64,000 bases of DNA from an uncultured Flavobacteriaceae bacterium (GCA_947494715.1 CANLWG010000012.1:1-64000), one strand, 5' to 3'; positions 1-8,904 are shown, counted from the first letter of the stretch. Numbers and translations: made by a program. The notes: generated by a model from the letters alone, not told the origin.

Positions 1-8
1 TTGGCATG

Positions 9-31
9 AAAAAAGCCTCTTAAAGAGGCTT
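9..31 (-). terminator. Rho-independent terminator after the STAND nuclease gene
   Basis: On the minus strand an 8-bp stem (AAGCCTCT / AGAGGCTT) with a 3-nt loop is followed directly by a run of T. It lies just downstream of the stop codon of the minus-strand gene ending at 55, so it probably ends that transcript. Confidence 0.75.
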
Positions 32-54
32 AGATCCATCCGGTCTGTGATCAA

Positions 55-2487
55 TTATTCCCTTGCGCAACGGTTACTTTTGTTGTGTGCAGTTTTTTCA
101 TGTTCTTCAATTTCAGTCCTGCATTCTTTAGCCTGTTCCTTCCCACCAGGACAGCAATGACCAAATAAGGGACAGCTGCGCTCTTCCATTTCTAAATCGT
201 TCTCTTCTGGAGCATCCTCGGGAATTTTTTCGTTGATAATGCTCATTAGAAATTCCAGTTGTTCGGGTGTTTTGTCTTTATAGTCACCATTTTCGAACTT
301 TTCTTTTACAAAATTTTGGTGTTCAATCCTTTGCGATCTGGTGATTGGAGGTAATGGCATAAATTCTATGCAGTGCTCCCAACTACAGGCTAACATTTGC
401 AAATGTGCAGCATGATTTTTTTTGAAAATGGGTATATATCCCATATGGTATGATATGCCTTTGGTCATGCATAAAGCAGTAACTAAACACTCTTGCCAAA
501 AGTCCATGTTGTTCAAATCGTAGATTAATTCGGTATCGTGAATCTTTCGATCAGGGTTATTATTTTCTTTTATCAAGTCTTTTTCCCAAAGGACATCAAG
601 AATTTTATCACTAGAACTTAAATCTTCGGTTTCATAATCAAAAGGAAAACCATATCTTCTGATAGCCCATAAAGCATCAAGTTCCATATCTGACAACTCG
701 AAAATAAAACCATACTTTTCCTCAATTGAATCGATTTCGTACTGTTGAAATAGCAGGTCACTCCATTTTATCATGTCCTCGTACAAAACACCATCTGGTC
801 CATCCATTCCGGATTGCATTTTCGAAAAGATATAGCTCTCCGCTTTAGTGAGTAATTGCTTTTTAAAATCTAGTGATATTATTGATTGACAAACTGCTCT
901 TATTGAATCATGCATGCTTATTCCAGATTCTTGATGCAGCAAGAGTCTCTTATTTAAAAGGGGGTATAGGGCAGTTTTTGCGTTTAGCAAAGAATCTATT
1001 TGTTCTTCACATTGATCCCAACCAATAGTGCCTTTAAAAATTGATAAGCTAAAAAGATGGTTTCTACTGTTCTCGTCCAAAGTCATTATTGATTTTTCAA
1101 TAATATAATCACGACATTCTTCAATCGATTTTTTGCTTAGTTCCTCTATGGTTTCTTGTACAATCTCGTTTTCCTGATATAAGTCTTTCAGAAAGAAAAT
1201 GGACATAGGATGACCTCCGACCGAATTATGAAACTTTACTACTTGCTTTTTATCAGAGGCATCTGCGAATTCTGATAGTATTGATTGAGTTTCCTCTAAA
1301 GAGAAACCTAATAAATCAAATTCCTCAAAAAGTGACTTTTGTATTTGGGTTCTAGCGATAAAGATGGTTTCAGTAGAACTTAGTACTAGTTTACCCTTAG
1401 AAGATTGCTTTGTTGATAATTCTACAATTTCTTTTACAAATGATTGGATTTCATTACTTCCAGAGTTAAGGCTATCAAAAACGAGTATGAATTCAAAATT
1501 GTTTAGTGAATCAATAATTGATGGGATAATTTCAACTCTTTCGGTTGTATTTACCTTATTAGCAAGAAATGTTTGGTTTGCATTGAATAAAAATGAGGCA
1601 AGAGTGTATTGTATATTGTCAATTGATGTCCACTGATTGATTGAAACCCAGCATGTGTTTTCTAACCTATTAGTTCTAGCAAGTAATTTAATTGTCGTCC
1701 ATGTCTTCCCAATACCGTTTATTCCGTTTAAACTGAGAATTTGTTTTTCTTCAATTTTTTTTGACAGGTGTTCTAGTTCATTTTCTCGTCCAGTGAATTC
1801 GGCTATATCAATTTGTGTTGACCATGGAGAATCTTCTATAGACAAACCAAGTTTTTCAAATTCATCTTTCAACAAAGACATGGTGACCTTTTTACTTTCT
1901 CTGGATAAATCGAAAACGAGTTTCCAGATTGAGTTGTATATAAATAATGTATCTGCTGTATTTATCTTAAATGGATACCGATTTATAAGCTCTATGCATT
2001 GAAGTCGTAAAATCTTAGCCGGGTCCTCATCGTCATCACTAATCCCAAATCTCGTAAGAATCTTTACTCGGTTTAATAAGTCTAGTAATTCGCTATACTT
2101 TTTATTTTCCGGTACTAGTTTGGCCATCAATTCATCTTCTGGAATGGAACCAGAGTTAATGGACTTCTTTAGACTAATTACGTCAGGGTTTCCTGTCCCG
2201 TTTGTAATAAAGACAAATTCGGTTAATCCGTTGTCTTTATCCATGAACTTTGAAAAAATGTCTCGAATATGAGCTGGTGTCCAGTGGTTACCTTCAATTC
2301 TTTTTTTTACTTGGATAAACTCATGACCTGTTTCGCGAAGAATATTAAAATCTTCTTCATCTTCATTCAAGCTTTCAAAAAGAAATTCGGTTGAATTTGA
2401 TTCATTCAGAATTATGAGTTCAAGAATTCGCAGAACACAATAAGTTACTTGATAATCAAATCCTTTTATTCCATCAGTTCCTCCCAT
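55..2487 (-). CDS. STAND-type NTPase with N-terminal DUF4297/Cap4-like nuclease domain (putative anti-phage defence)
   Basis: An 810-aa cytoplasmic protein. The N-terminus has the GG...KGFDYQ signature of DUF4297/Cap4-type PD-(D/E)xK nucleases, with candidate catalytic residues E38, D46 and the QVK at 59-61. A linker FTGREN (231-236) leads into a P-loop: Walker A GINGIGKT (255-262) and Walker B FILVFDS (333-339), as in STAND/NB-ARC NTPases. A winged-helix-like region (about 480-560) and an uncharacterised C-terminal part follow. The tail has a cysteine/histidine cluster (C772, H777, C778, C779, C789, C807) that could bind a metal. The known relatives (Avs-type and other nuclease-STAND proteins) sense phage components and cut DNA. 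Here the TPR-rich sensor of typical Avs proteins is not obvious, so the protein is compact. The gene is a singleton, visibly more AT-rich than the housekeeping genes to its right, which suggests transfer. The defence role is inferred from domains only. Confidence 0.72.
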   Translation of the reverse strand: MGGTDGIKGFDYQVTYCVLRILELIILNESNSTEFLFESLNEDEEDFNILRETGHEFIQVKKRIEGNHWTPAHIRDIFSKFMDKDNGLTEFVFITNGTGNPDVISLKKSINSGSIPEDELMAKLVPENKKYSELLDLLNRVKILTRFGISDDDEDPAKILRLQCIELINRYPFKINTADTLFIYNSIWKLVFDLSRESKKVTMSLLKDEFEKLGLSIEDSPWSTQIDIAEFTGRENELEHLSKKIEEKQILSLNGINGIGKTWTTIKLLARTNRLENTCWVSINQWTSIDNIQYTLASFLFNANQTFLANKVNTTERVEIIPSIIDSLNNFEFILVFDSLNSGSNEIQSFVKEIVELSTKQSSKGKLVLSSTETIFIARTQIQKSLFEEFDLLGFSLEETQSILSEFADASDKKQVVKFHNSVGGHPMSIFFLKDLYQENEIVQETIEELSKKSIEECRDYIIEKSIMTLDENSRNHLFSLSIFKGTIGWDQCEEQIDSLLNAKTALYPLLNKRLLLHQESGISMHDSIRAVCQSIISLDFKKQLLTKAESYIFSKMQSGMDGPDGVLYEDMIKWSDLLFQQYEIDSIEEKYGFIFELSDMELDALWAIRRYGFPFDYETEDLSSSDKILDVLWEKDLIKENNNPDRKIHDTELIYDLNNMDFWQECLVTALCMTKGISYHMGYIPIFKKNHAAHLQMLACSWEHCIEFMPLPPITRSQRIEHQNFVKEKFENGDYKDKTPEQLEFLMSIINEKIPEDAPEENDLEMEERSCPLFGHCCPGGKEQAKECRTEIEEHEKTAHNKSNRCARE

Positions 2488-2603
2488 GTATTTTTAATTG
2501 CGCACAACTTGTTTATATACACACATTTTACGCTTTTATACTGCCAAAATGGTATATAAAAAGGTTCCGGTAATTTTCAGCATACATTGCCATACTACAA
2601 AAC

Positions 2604-3125
2604 TCAAAAAAACACCCGTACAAAAGGCATCCAGGCATTGGCATAAATACTTTTTTCATCATCGTAGAGTACATCATAGCGGATGCCCAAGGTAAAATTA
2701 CGGTCCGTATAGCCGATCCCCAAAAATAGGGCAGGGGACCAATAATTGTCTTCCAACCGAAAGGTGCCGTCATCAAACTCCCTATTGATGCGTAATTGTT
2801 CCAATTCGGCGGATAATTGAAGGTACGGGATGGGATTATAAAGCGAAAGTATACTCCCACCATAGGCCAATAGCTTGTCGTCATTAAATTTGGCATAGTT
2901 GAAGTTAAGGCTCAGTCCGCTCGCGAATTGATCGTTGAACTGGTAAATGGCACTCGGGGAAATGGAGCCGTTAAAACCGCCATTGGTAAAGCCCAGACCC
3001 ACACCGCCTCCAAACCGGACCCGATTCCAGAAATTACTTCGGCTCATGGGATTTTGTGCAAAAAGAGTGTGGCAGGTCAACACACAAAAAAGAACAACAA
3101 AAGACTTTAGGAACATTTTGGTCAT
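2604..3125 (-). CDS. Small outer-membrane beta-barrel protein (often mislabelled alpha-ketoglutarate decarboxylase)
   Basis: A 173-aa protein with an N-terminal signal peptide ending near HTLFAQ. The rest is made of alternating amphipathic strands (FGGGVGLGFTNGGF, SAIYQFNDQFASGLSLNF, LFLGIGYTDRNFTLGIRY) and ends in an aromatic residue (VRVFF), as outer-membrane barrels do. It has no thiamine-diphosphate or decarboxylase motif. Close flavobacterial homologues are, as I recall, sometimes labelled alpha-ketoglutarate decarboxylase, probably because they sit next to sucA; the sequence does not support an enzyme. It is divergent from sucA with about 216 bp between them. A second in-frame ATG lies 9 nt downstream (MFLKSF) and could be the true start. 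Confidence 0.7.
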   Translation of the reverse strand: MTKMFLKSFVVLFCVLTCHTLFAQNPMSRSNFWNRVRFGGGVGLGFTNGGFNGSISPSAIYQFNDQFASGLSLNFNYAKFNDDKLLAYGGSILSLYNPIPYLQLSAELEQLRINREFDDGTFRLEDNYWSPALFLGIGYTDRNFTLGIRYDVLYDDEKSIYANAWMPFVRVFF

Positions 3126-3277
3126 AATCCCTTAATTTTCTATGATTACATAATCTAAGATACACCTAGATATCGTAAATGTTGTATTTTTGAACATATT
3201 TTGTTAGTGAGACATTTTTTGGAATTTACTTAGGGTAAAGGATAAAAAATCGATTGTCGAACTAATTCCGCCCTGTA

Positions 3278-3292
3278 CTGAATTCATTTCAG
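3278..3292. repeat. CTGAA-N5-TTCAG inverted repeat, copy 1
   Basis: A 15-bp near-palindrome with 5-bp arms lies in the gap before sucA. Three more copies with the same arm sequence and the same 5-nt spacing occur in intergenic DNA at 33152, 33224 and 56981. It may be a dispersed palindromic repeat; the function is unknown. Confidence 0.4.
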
Positions 3293-3341
3293 GACCTAGC
3301 GGAATCTATTTTTTGAGCTATGGATAGAAGAACAATACTAC

Positions 3342-6155
3342 ATGGATAAATATTCCTTCTTAAATACGGCACATACCACTTTTTTTGCCGAACTATACGA
3401 TAAGTACCTGCAGCACCCGGATAGCGTGGAACCCAGTTGGCGGGCCTTTTTCCAAGGCTTTGATTTTGGCATGGAAAGTGCCCTGGACGAGCTGGATATT
3501 TCCGCGCAAAATGGAACGGTAGCCCTTGCCAATGGTCAAGAGGTAGCCATGCCGGAATCACTTCAAAAGGAATTTCAGGTGGTTCGTTTGATTAATGGGT
3601 ACCGTAGTCGAGGCCATTTGTTTACCAAGACCAACCCGGTACGGGAACGTAGAAAATATGAGCCTACACTGGATATTGAGAATTTTGGACTCTCCCAAAG
3701 CGATATGGATATTGAATTCAATGCGGGCGAGATCATCGGTATCCAAAGAAAGACCTTACGAGAAATCCTGGGACATCTCCAGCGGATTTATTGCGATGCC
3801 ATTGGTGTGGAATACATGTATATCCGTAAGCCGGATAGGGTAGGTTGGATACAGGATTGGATCAACGTCAATGACAATCACCCGCAATTCAATGCAGACC
3901 AGAAGAAGCATATTCTCAAAAAATTAAATCAGGCCGTAGCTTTTGAATCCTTTTTACATACCAAATATGTAGGGCAAAAACGGTTTTCATTGGAAGGTAA
4001 TGAGACCTTGATTCCCGCACTGGATGCCATAGTGGAAAGAGCAGCGGGATTAGGCGTGGAGCAGTTCGTTATGGGCATGGCACACAGGGGCCGTTTAAAT
4101 GTATTGACCAATATCTTTGGAAAATCGGCCAAGGATATTTTTAGCGAATTCGACGGAAAGGACTATGAGCAGGAAATCTTTGATGGGGATGTAAAATACC
4201 ATTTAGGGTGGACCTCGCAACGGAAGTCCGATAATGGGAACCGGATCAATATGAACATAGCCCCTAACCCCTCCCATTTGGAAACGGTCGGTGCCGTAGT
4301 GGAAGGTATCTCAAGGGCCAAACAGGACACCCATTATCCAGGCGATTTTTCAAAAGTATTGCCCATTGTGGTACATGGCGATGCTGCAATTGCAGGGCAG
4401 GGTATAGCCTATGAGGTAGTGCAGATGGCGCAATTGGAGGGGTATAAGACCAATGGTACCATTCACATGGTGGTCAACAATCAAATTGGGTTTACCACCA
4501 ACTACCTGGACGGGAGATCTTCCACGTATTGTACCGATGTGGGAAAGGTGACCCTAAGCCCCATTCTTCACGTAAACGCCGATGACGCGGAGGCCGTAGT
4601 ACATGCTGCCTTATTCGCGCTGGAATATCGTATGCAGTTTAAGCGCGATGTTTTTCTGGATCTTTTGGGCTACCGAAAATATGGACACAATGAGGGGGAC
4701 GAACCCCGCTTTACTCAACCCAAACTCTATAAAATCATAGCAAAGCATAAAAACCCCAGGGATATCTATGCGGAGCGATTGCTTTCCGAGGGAGTCATAC
4801 AAGAAGGCCATGTAAAAGAATTGGAAAAGGAGTACAAAAGCTCTCTGGAAGAGGAATTGGAGGACTCTCGAAAGGAGGATAAAACGGAAATCACCCCTTT
4901 TATGGCCGATGAATGGAGGGGTTTTGAAAGCGTTAGGGAATGGGAAATGATGGATCCGGTAGATACCACCTTTGATCCTAAAAAATTAGCTAAAATAGCC
5001 AAGGTCATCACCGAACTGCCGGAAGGTAAAAAGTTCTTGCGTAAGGTAGAAAGATTGATCGGTGATCGTAAAAAGATGTTCTTTGAGACCAATAGATTGG
5101 ATTGGGCCATGGGTGAACTTTTGGCCTATGGTACATTGTTGGAAGAAGGTTTTGGAGTGCGCATGTCCGGTCAGGATGTGGAGCGCGGTACCTTCTCGCA
5201 CCGCCATGCCGTTATGAAGGTGGAGGAAAGCGAGGAAGAAGTGATGCTGCTCAATCATATTTCGGACAAACAAGGTAGGTTCCAGATATACAATTCACTT
5301 TTATCCGAATATGGTGTAGTAGGATTTGATTATGGTTACGCTATGGCGAGCCCGAATACCCTGACGATTTGGGAGGCACAATTCGGGGATTTCAGTAACG
5401 GGGCACAGATTATGCTCGATCAATATATCTCGGCAGCGGAAGACAAATGGAAGTTGCAGAATGGATTGGTTATGCTATTGCCCCATGGATATGAAGGTCA
5501 GGGGGCCGAACACTCCTCCGCACGTATGGAACGGTATCTACAGTTGTGTGCCCGGGACAATATGTATGTTGCGGATGTGACCACGCCGGCACAGATGTTC
5601 CATATTTTACGACGGCAAATGAAGGTCAAATTTAGAAAGCCGCTGATTATCTTTACGCCCAAAAGCCTATTACGCCATCCAAAAGCAGTATCTACTGTGG
5701 AAGAATTGGCATCGGGGAATTTTCAAGAGGTAATTGACGATGCTTCGGCCGAGGTAGGGAAAGTAAAAAGCGTGGTATTCTGTACGGGAAAATTCTATTA
5801 TGACCTTTTGGCCGAAAAAGAAGAACAAGATCGCAAGGATGTGGCCTTGGTACGGGTTGAACAACTATTTCCCTTGCCCGTAGAACAAATGAAGAGTATC
5901 ATCAAAAAATACAGCAATGCGGACGACTGGGTCTGGGCACAGGAAGAACCAAGGAATATGGGTGCCTGGAGTCATTTGATGATGCATTTTTCCGAAGCCG
6001 GCAAGCTTCGGGTCGCTTCCCGTCGCTTCTATGCCTCCCCGGCAGCGGGTAGTGCTGTCCGTTCAAGAATGCGGCACCAGCAGGTAATCGATTATGTTTT
6101 TGATAAAACAAAGGACAATATGACCCGTCCCAAGAGCAAAACCAAAGCACAATAA
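3342..6155 (+). CDS. sucA: 2-oxoglutarate dehydrogenase E1 component
   Basis: A 937-aa thiamine-diphosphate enzyme that decarboxylates 2-oxoglutarate and passes the succinyl group to the lipoyl arm of SucB in the TCA cycle. The full-length family architecture is present: the E1o N-terminal segment (TTFFAELYDKYLQHPDSVEP), GMAHRGRLNVL, SHLETVGAVVEG, the cofactor-binding stretch HGDAAIAGQG...NNQIGFTT, and the C-terminal transketolase domains with HGYEGQGAEHSSAR and FTPKSLLRHP. The start ATG sits directly before the conserved N-terminal segment. The stop codon overlaps the next start by one base (TAATG), so the M23 peptidase gene is probably translationally coupled; sucB follows in the same operon. 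A good -7-like sequence (TATTTTTG) lies at 3185-3192, but I see no matching -33 box. Confidence 0.97.
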   Translation: MDKYSFLNTAHTTFFAELYDKYLQHPDSVEPSWRAFFQGFDFGMESALDELDISAQNGTVALANGQEVAMPESLQKEFQVVRLINGYRSRGHLFTKTNPVRERRKYEPTLDIENFGLSQSDMDIEFNAGEIIGIQRKTLREILGHLQRIYCDAIGVEYMYIRKPDRVGWIQDWINVNDNHPQFNADQKKHILKKLNQAVAFESFLHTKYVGQKRFSLEGNETLIPALDAIVERAAGLGVEQFVMGMAHRGRLNVLTNIFGKSAKDIFSEFDGKDYEQEIFDGDVKYHLGWTSQRKSDNGNRINMNIAPNPSHLETVGAVVEGISRAKQDTHYPGDFSKVLPIVVHGDAAIAGQGIAYEVVQMAQLEGYKTNGTIHMVVNNQIGFTTNYLDGRSSTYCTDVGKVTLSPILHVNADDAEAVVHAALFALEYRMQFKRDVFLDLLGYRKYGHNEGDEPRFTQPKLYKIIAKHKNPRDIYAERLLSEGVIQEGHVKELEKEYKSSLEEELEDSRKEDKTEITPFMADEWRGFESVREWEMMDPVDTTFDPKKLAKIAKVITELPEGKKFLRKVERLIGDRKKMFFETNRLDWAMGELLAYGTLLEEGFGVRMSGQDVERGTFSHRHAVMKVEESEEEVMLLNHISDKQGRFQIYNSLLSEYGVVGFDYGYAMASPNTLTIWEAQFGDFSNGAQIMLDQYISAAEDKWKLQNGLVMLLPHGYEGQGAEHSSARMERYLQLCARDNMYVADVTTPAQMFHILRRQMKVKFRKPLIIFTPKSLLRHPKAVSTVEELASGNFQEVIDDASAEVGKVKSVVFCTGKFYYDLLAEKEEQDRKDVALVRVEQLFPLPVEQMKSIIKKYSNADDWVWAQEEPRNMGAWSHLMMHFSEAGKLRVASRRFYASPAAGSAVRSRMRHQQVIDYVFDKTKDNMTRPKSKTKAQ

Positions 6156-7123
6156 TGAAAGGAATCCTATGTGCCTTGGTCTTTGTGGTGGGCATAAATT
6201 CTGCCTCTTCGCAACAAGAACAGGGCAATTATGCCGTTGCGTCATCGGAGTTTATGGCCCTATATAATAATGCGGATTACGAGGGTATTTTCAACCTTTT
6301 TGATGCCGATATGAAAAAGGCATTGCCCCGCGAACGGACCCTTCGGTTTTTTACGCAGAATGTCAACAACCTTATGGGCAACATCCAGTCCATGCAATTC
6401 TTTGGATTTAAAAGGGGGGCACATCTGTACCGAACTATTTTTGATCGTGCCGTAGCGGATGTTTTAATTTCCCTCAACGCGAAAAATGAAATTAGCGGGC
6501 TGTACATTTCTCCTTCCAAACCATTGGATTTCCCTTTGTTGGAACGAAATACCACCTCTATGATACTACCTTTTAAAGAAGAGTGGTTCGTATATTGGGG
6601 CGGCACTACTTTGGAACAGAATTATCATGTAGGCGAGATAAGCCAACAATATGCCTATGACCTGATGATGGTGGCGGATGGAAGTTCTTATCAAGGTGAT
6701 GCAAAAAGTAATGATAGCTACCTAGTGTTCGGCAAGGAGATCATTGCTCCCTGTGATGCTCGGGTGGCCAAGGTGATTACCGGGGTGCCCGATAATATTC
6801 CGGGTGAAACCAATCCTGACCAACTTACCGGGAATACTATAGTTCTGGAAACATCGATTGGAGAATATCTGCTGTTCGCGCATTTAAAAGATGGCTCCAT
6901 TGTGGTTGAGGAAGGTGCGGACGTGCTGCAGGGAGAACCTTTGGCGCAATGTGGCAACTCGGGGAATTCTACGGAACCCCATTTGCATTTGAGCCTTCAG
7001 AACGATGTGGAAATGTCAAATTCCACTGGGGCCCAGTTATATTTTGATCGGATTTTGGTGAATGGCCAAATCAGGGAAGATTACCTTCCGGTCAAAGAAG
7101 ATTTTATTCAAAATATAAACTAA
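6155..7123 (+). CDS. M23-family peptidoglycan endopeptidase with N-terminal DUF3887-like domain
   Basis: A 322-aa exported protein. A signal peptide (MKGILCALVFVVGINSASSQ) is followed by a DUF3887-like helical region (about 30-110). The C-terminal LytM/M23 domain (about 140-310) carries QQYAYDLMM, with the metal-binding aspartate, and the final CGNSGNSTEPHLHL with the HxH zinc ligand pair. M23 enzymes cleave peptide cross-links in peptidoglycan in the periplasm. The gene begins inside the sucA stop codon (TAATG) and ends 25 nt before sucB, so it is co-transcribed with the 2-oxoglutarate dehydrogenase genes. That is an odd place for a cell-wall enzyme. The HxxxD half of the usual zinc site is written differently from classic LytM (H in YHVGEI may contribute), so activity is likely but not certain. 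Confidence 0.88.
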   Translation: MKGILCALVFVVGINSASSQQEQGNYAVASSEFMALYNNADYEGIFNLFDADMKKALPRERTLRFFTQNVNNLMGNIQSMQFFGFKRGAHLYRTIFDRAVADVLISLNAKNEISGLYISPSKPLDFPLLERNTTSMILPFKEEWFVYWGGTTLEQNYHVGEISQQYAYDLMMVADGSSYQGDAKSNDSYLVFGKEIIAPCDARVAKVITGVPDNIPGETNPDQLTGNTIVLETSIGEYLLFAHLKDGSIVVEEGADVLQGEPLAQCGNSGNSTEPHLHLSLQNDVEMSNSTGAQLYFDRILVNGQIREDYLPVKEDFIQNIN

Positions 7124-7148
7124 ATTAGCACATCAAAAAAATAGCAGA

Positions 7149-8387
7149 ATGATTCTAGAAATGAAAGTTCCTTCCCCAGGGGAATCGATTACCGAAGTGG
7201 AAATAGCTGAATGGCTGGTCGAGGATGGTGATTATGTGGAAAAGGACCAGGCTATAGCCGAGGTAGATTCGGACAAGGCCACTTTGGAACTTCCAGCGGA
7301 AGAAAGTGGTACGATTACCTTTAAGGCCGAAGTTGGCGATGCAGTTGCCGTTGGTGAGGTGGTCTGTTTAATCGATACCGATGCCCCCAAGCCCGAAGGA
7401 GCGATGGCCGAAAAAGAATCTGTAAAAGAGGTGCAAAAAGAAACACCTAAAACTGAGGATACACAAGAAAAATCAGCTTCCGAAGAGGTTTCCGAAACTG
7501 CCAAAACCTATGCCACAGGTACACCAAGCCCTGCAGCTAAAAAGATTTTGGATGAGAAAGGGATACCGGCAGCTAGCGTAAAAGGTACGGGCAGGGATGG
7601 CCGGATTACCAAAGAGGACGCGGTTAATGCCGTCCCAGCTATGGGAACTCCTACCGGAGGTAACCGGGGAGAGACCCGGTCCAAGCTTTCTATGTTACGC
7701 CGTAAAGTAGCCGAAAGATTGGTTTCCGCCAAGAACGAGACGGCTATGTTGACCACCTTCAATGAGGTGGATATGACCCCTATTTTTGAATTAAGGAAAA
7801 AGTACAAGGAGGATTTTAAGGAGAAACATGGTGTAAGTCTGGGCTTTATGTCCTTTTTTACCAAGGCATGTGTACGGGCCCTTGAAATGTACCCGGCAGT
7901 AAATTCTATGATAGACGGTAAGGAAATGATTTCCTATGACTTCTGTGATATTAGTATAGCGGTTTCCGGACCAAAAGGGTTAATGGTGCCGGTAATCCGA
8001 AATGCCGAGAATCTAACCTTCAGGGGTGTTGAGGCAGAAGTAAAACGATTGGCCATCCGTGCCCGGGAAGGAGAAATTACCGTAGATGAAATGACCGGAG
8101 GTACCTTTACGATTACCAATGGTGGCGTGTTTGGTTCCATGTTGTCCACGCCGATTATTAATCCACCACAGAGTGCCATTTTAGGGATGCACAATATTGT
8201 GGAGCGACCCATAGTACGAGATGGTGCCATTGCCATTGCCCCGATCATGTACGTTGCGCTTTCCTATGATCATCGTATTATTGATGGCAAGGAATCGGTA
8301 AGCTTTCTGGTGGCCGTAAAGGAAGCCTTGGAAAATCCCGAGGAATTTTTGATGGAGAATAACGTAGAGCGGGCATTGGAAATGTAA
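7149..8387 (+). CDS. sucB: Dihydrolipoyllysine succinyltransferase (E2 of 2-oxoglutarate dehydrogenase)
   Basis: A 412-aa core subunit that transfers succinyl groups from its lipoyl arm to CoA. The order of domains is standard: one lipoyl domain with the modified lysine K43 in EVDSDKATLEL, an acidic flexible linker (about 80-120), a peripheral-subunit-binding domain (TPSPAAKKILDEKGI...GTGRDGRITKED, about 125-160), and the acyltransferase domain with the active-site H375 and D379-G380 in SYDHRIIDG. ITNGGVFGS is also typical. A single lipoyl domain and this length fit SucB rather than pyruvate dehydrogenase E2, and the location next to sucA settles it. The E3 gene is not in the window. Confidence 0.96.
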   Translation: MILEMKVPSPGESITEVEIAEWLVEDGDYVEKDQAIAEVDSDKATLELPAEESGTITFKAEVGDAVAVGEVVCLIDTDAPKPEGAMAEKESVKEVQKETPKTEDTQEKSASEEVSETAKTYATGTPSPAAKKILDEKGIPAASVKGTGRDGRITKEDAVNAVPAMGTPTGGNRGETRSKLSMLRRKVAERLVSAKNETAMLTTFNEVDMTPIFELRKKYKEDFKEKHGVSLGFMSFFTKACVRALEMYPAVNSMIDGKEMISYDFCDISIAVSGPKGLMVPVIRNAENLTFRGVEAEVKRLAIRAREGEITVDEMTGGTFTITNGGVFGSMLSTPIINPPQSAILGMHNIVERPIVRDGAIAIAPIMYVALSYDHRIIDGKESVSFLVAVKEALENPEEFLMENNVERALEM

Positions 8388-8432
8388 TATACCATCGCGG
8401 CGGCGAGTGTAAAGGCGAAGCAACGAATGGAA

Positions 8433-8879
8433 TTATTCTTTCCGCTTCAAATACACGCAACTATTGTTATAGTCTATAATCGCTTTTGCCTTTGTAAGGA
8501 TATCGGCACCGATAATTCCATCTACAGGCAGCGCTTTATGAGTAATCAAGGCTTCATTTACATGAACCAAATCGAACAGCACGATCTTTAGTTTCTTTTT
8601 TTTCCAACTTCCGATTTCAATTTTGTTTTTGGTAGAGATCAAAGTTGCCATATTGGTGGCCCCGGCTCCGGCCGCCTTGACCTTGGACTCCTTGGAGGTC
8701 AATTTAAAAAACTCGATTTTATCAAACCCCACACAGGTATTGGAAGCCCCGGTATCCAGAATAAATCGCCCTATCACTCCATTGATCTTGGCCGAAATCT
8801 CAAAATGATTGGTATCGGTCAAAACTAAAGGAACTTCGATATAATTCTTTTTCTTCAAGAATTTTTTGAGGGATGTCAT
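8433..8879 (-). CDS. Retropepsin-like aspartic protease family protein
   Basis: A 148-aa single-domain protein of clan AA. It has the catalytic signature FILDTGAS, and a later hydrophobic IIGADIL turn that matches the second conserved element of retropepsins. The domain is one monomer half, so an active enzyme would have to dimerise. No signal peptide or membrane segment is evident, which suggests a cytoplasmic location. It converges with sucB and diverges from tatD. Substrates of these bacterial single-domain proteases are mostly unknown. A -7-like box lies 14 nt upstream of the start. Confidence 0.8.
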   Translation of the reverse strand: MTSLKKFLKKKNYIEVPLVLTDTNHFEISAKINGVIGRFILDTGASNTCVGFDKIEFFKLTSKESKVKAAGAGATNMATLISTKNKIEIGSWKKKKLKIVLFDLVHVNEALITHKALPVDGIIGADILTKAKAIIDYNNSCVYLKRKE

Positions 8880-8892
8880 TGCTGCTTTTTGA

Positions 8893-8900
8893 CAAAGATA
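8893..8900 (-). promoter_or_regulatory. Candidate -7 box (TATCTTTG) for the retropepsin gene
   Basis: An exact match to the Bacteroidota TAnnTTTG -7 element on the minus strand, 14 nt upstream of the ATG at 8879. The transcript would have almost no leader. I see no clear -33 TTTG at the usual distance. Confidence 0.35.
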
Positions 8901-8904
8901 AGCC

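Noticed and set aside
1364-2002. Open frames on the plus strand inside the STAND gene
   Set aside because: Antisense shadows of an 810-aa gene with clear domain motifs; low-complexity translations.
3185-3192. TATTTTTG considered as the sucA promoter
   Set aside because: Matches the -7 box but is 150 nt from the start and has no TTTG at the right distance.
7149-8387. SucB considered as pyruvate dehydrogenase E2
   Set aside because: Single lipoyl domain, length and linkage to sucA fit the 2-oxoglutarate enzyme.
8388-8432. GC-rich stretch after sucB considered as a terminator or repeat
   Set aside because: No stable stem with a T-run could be drawn between the convergent genes.
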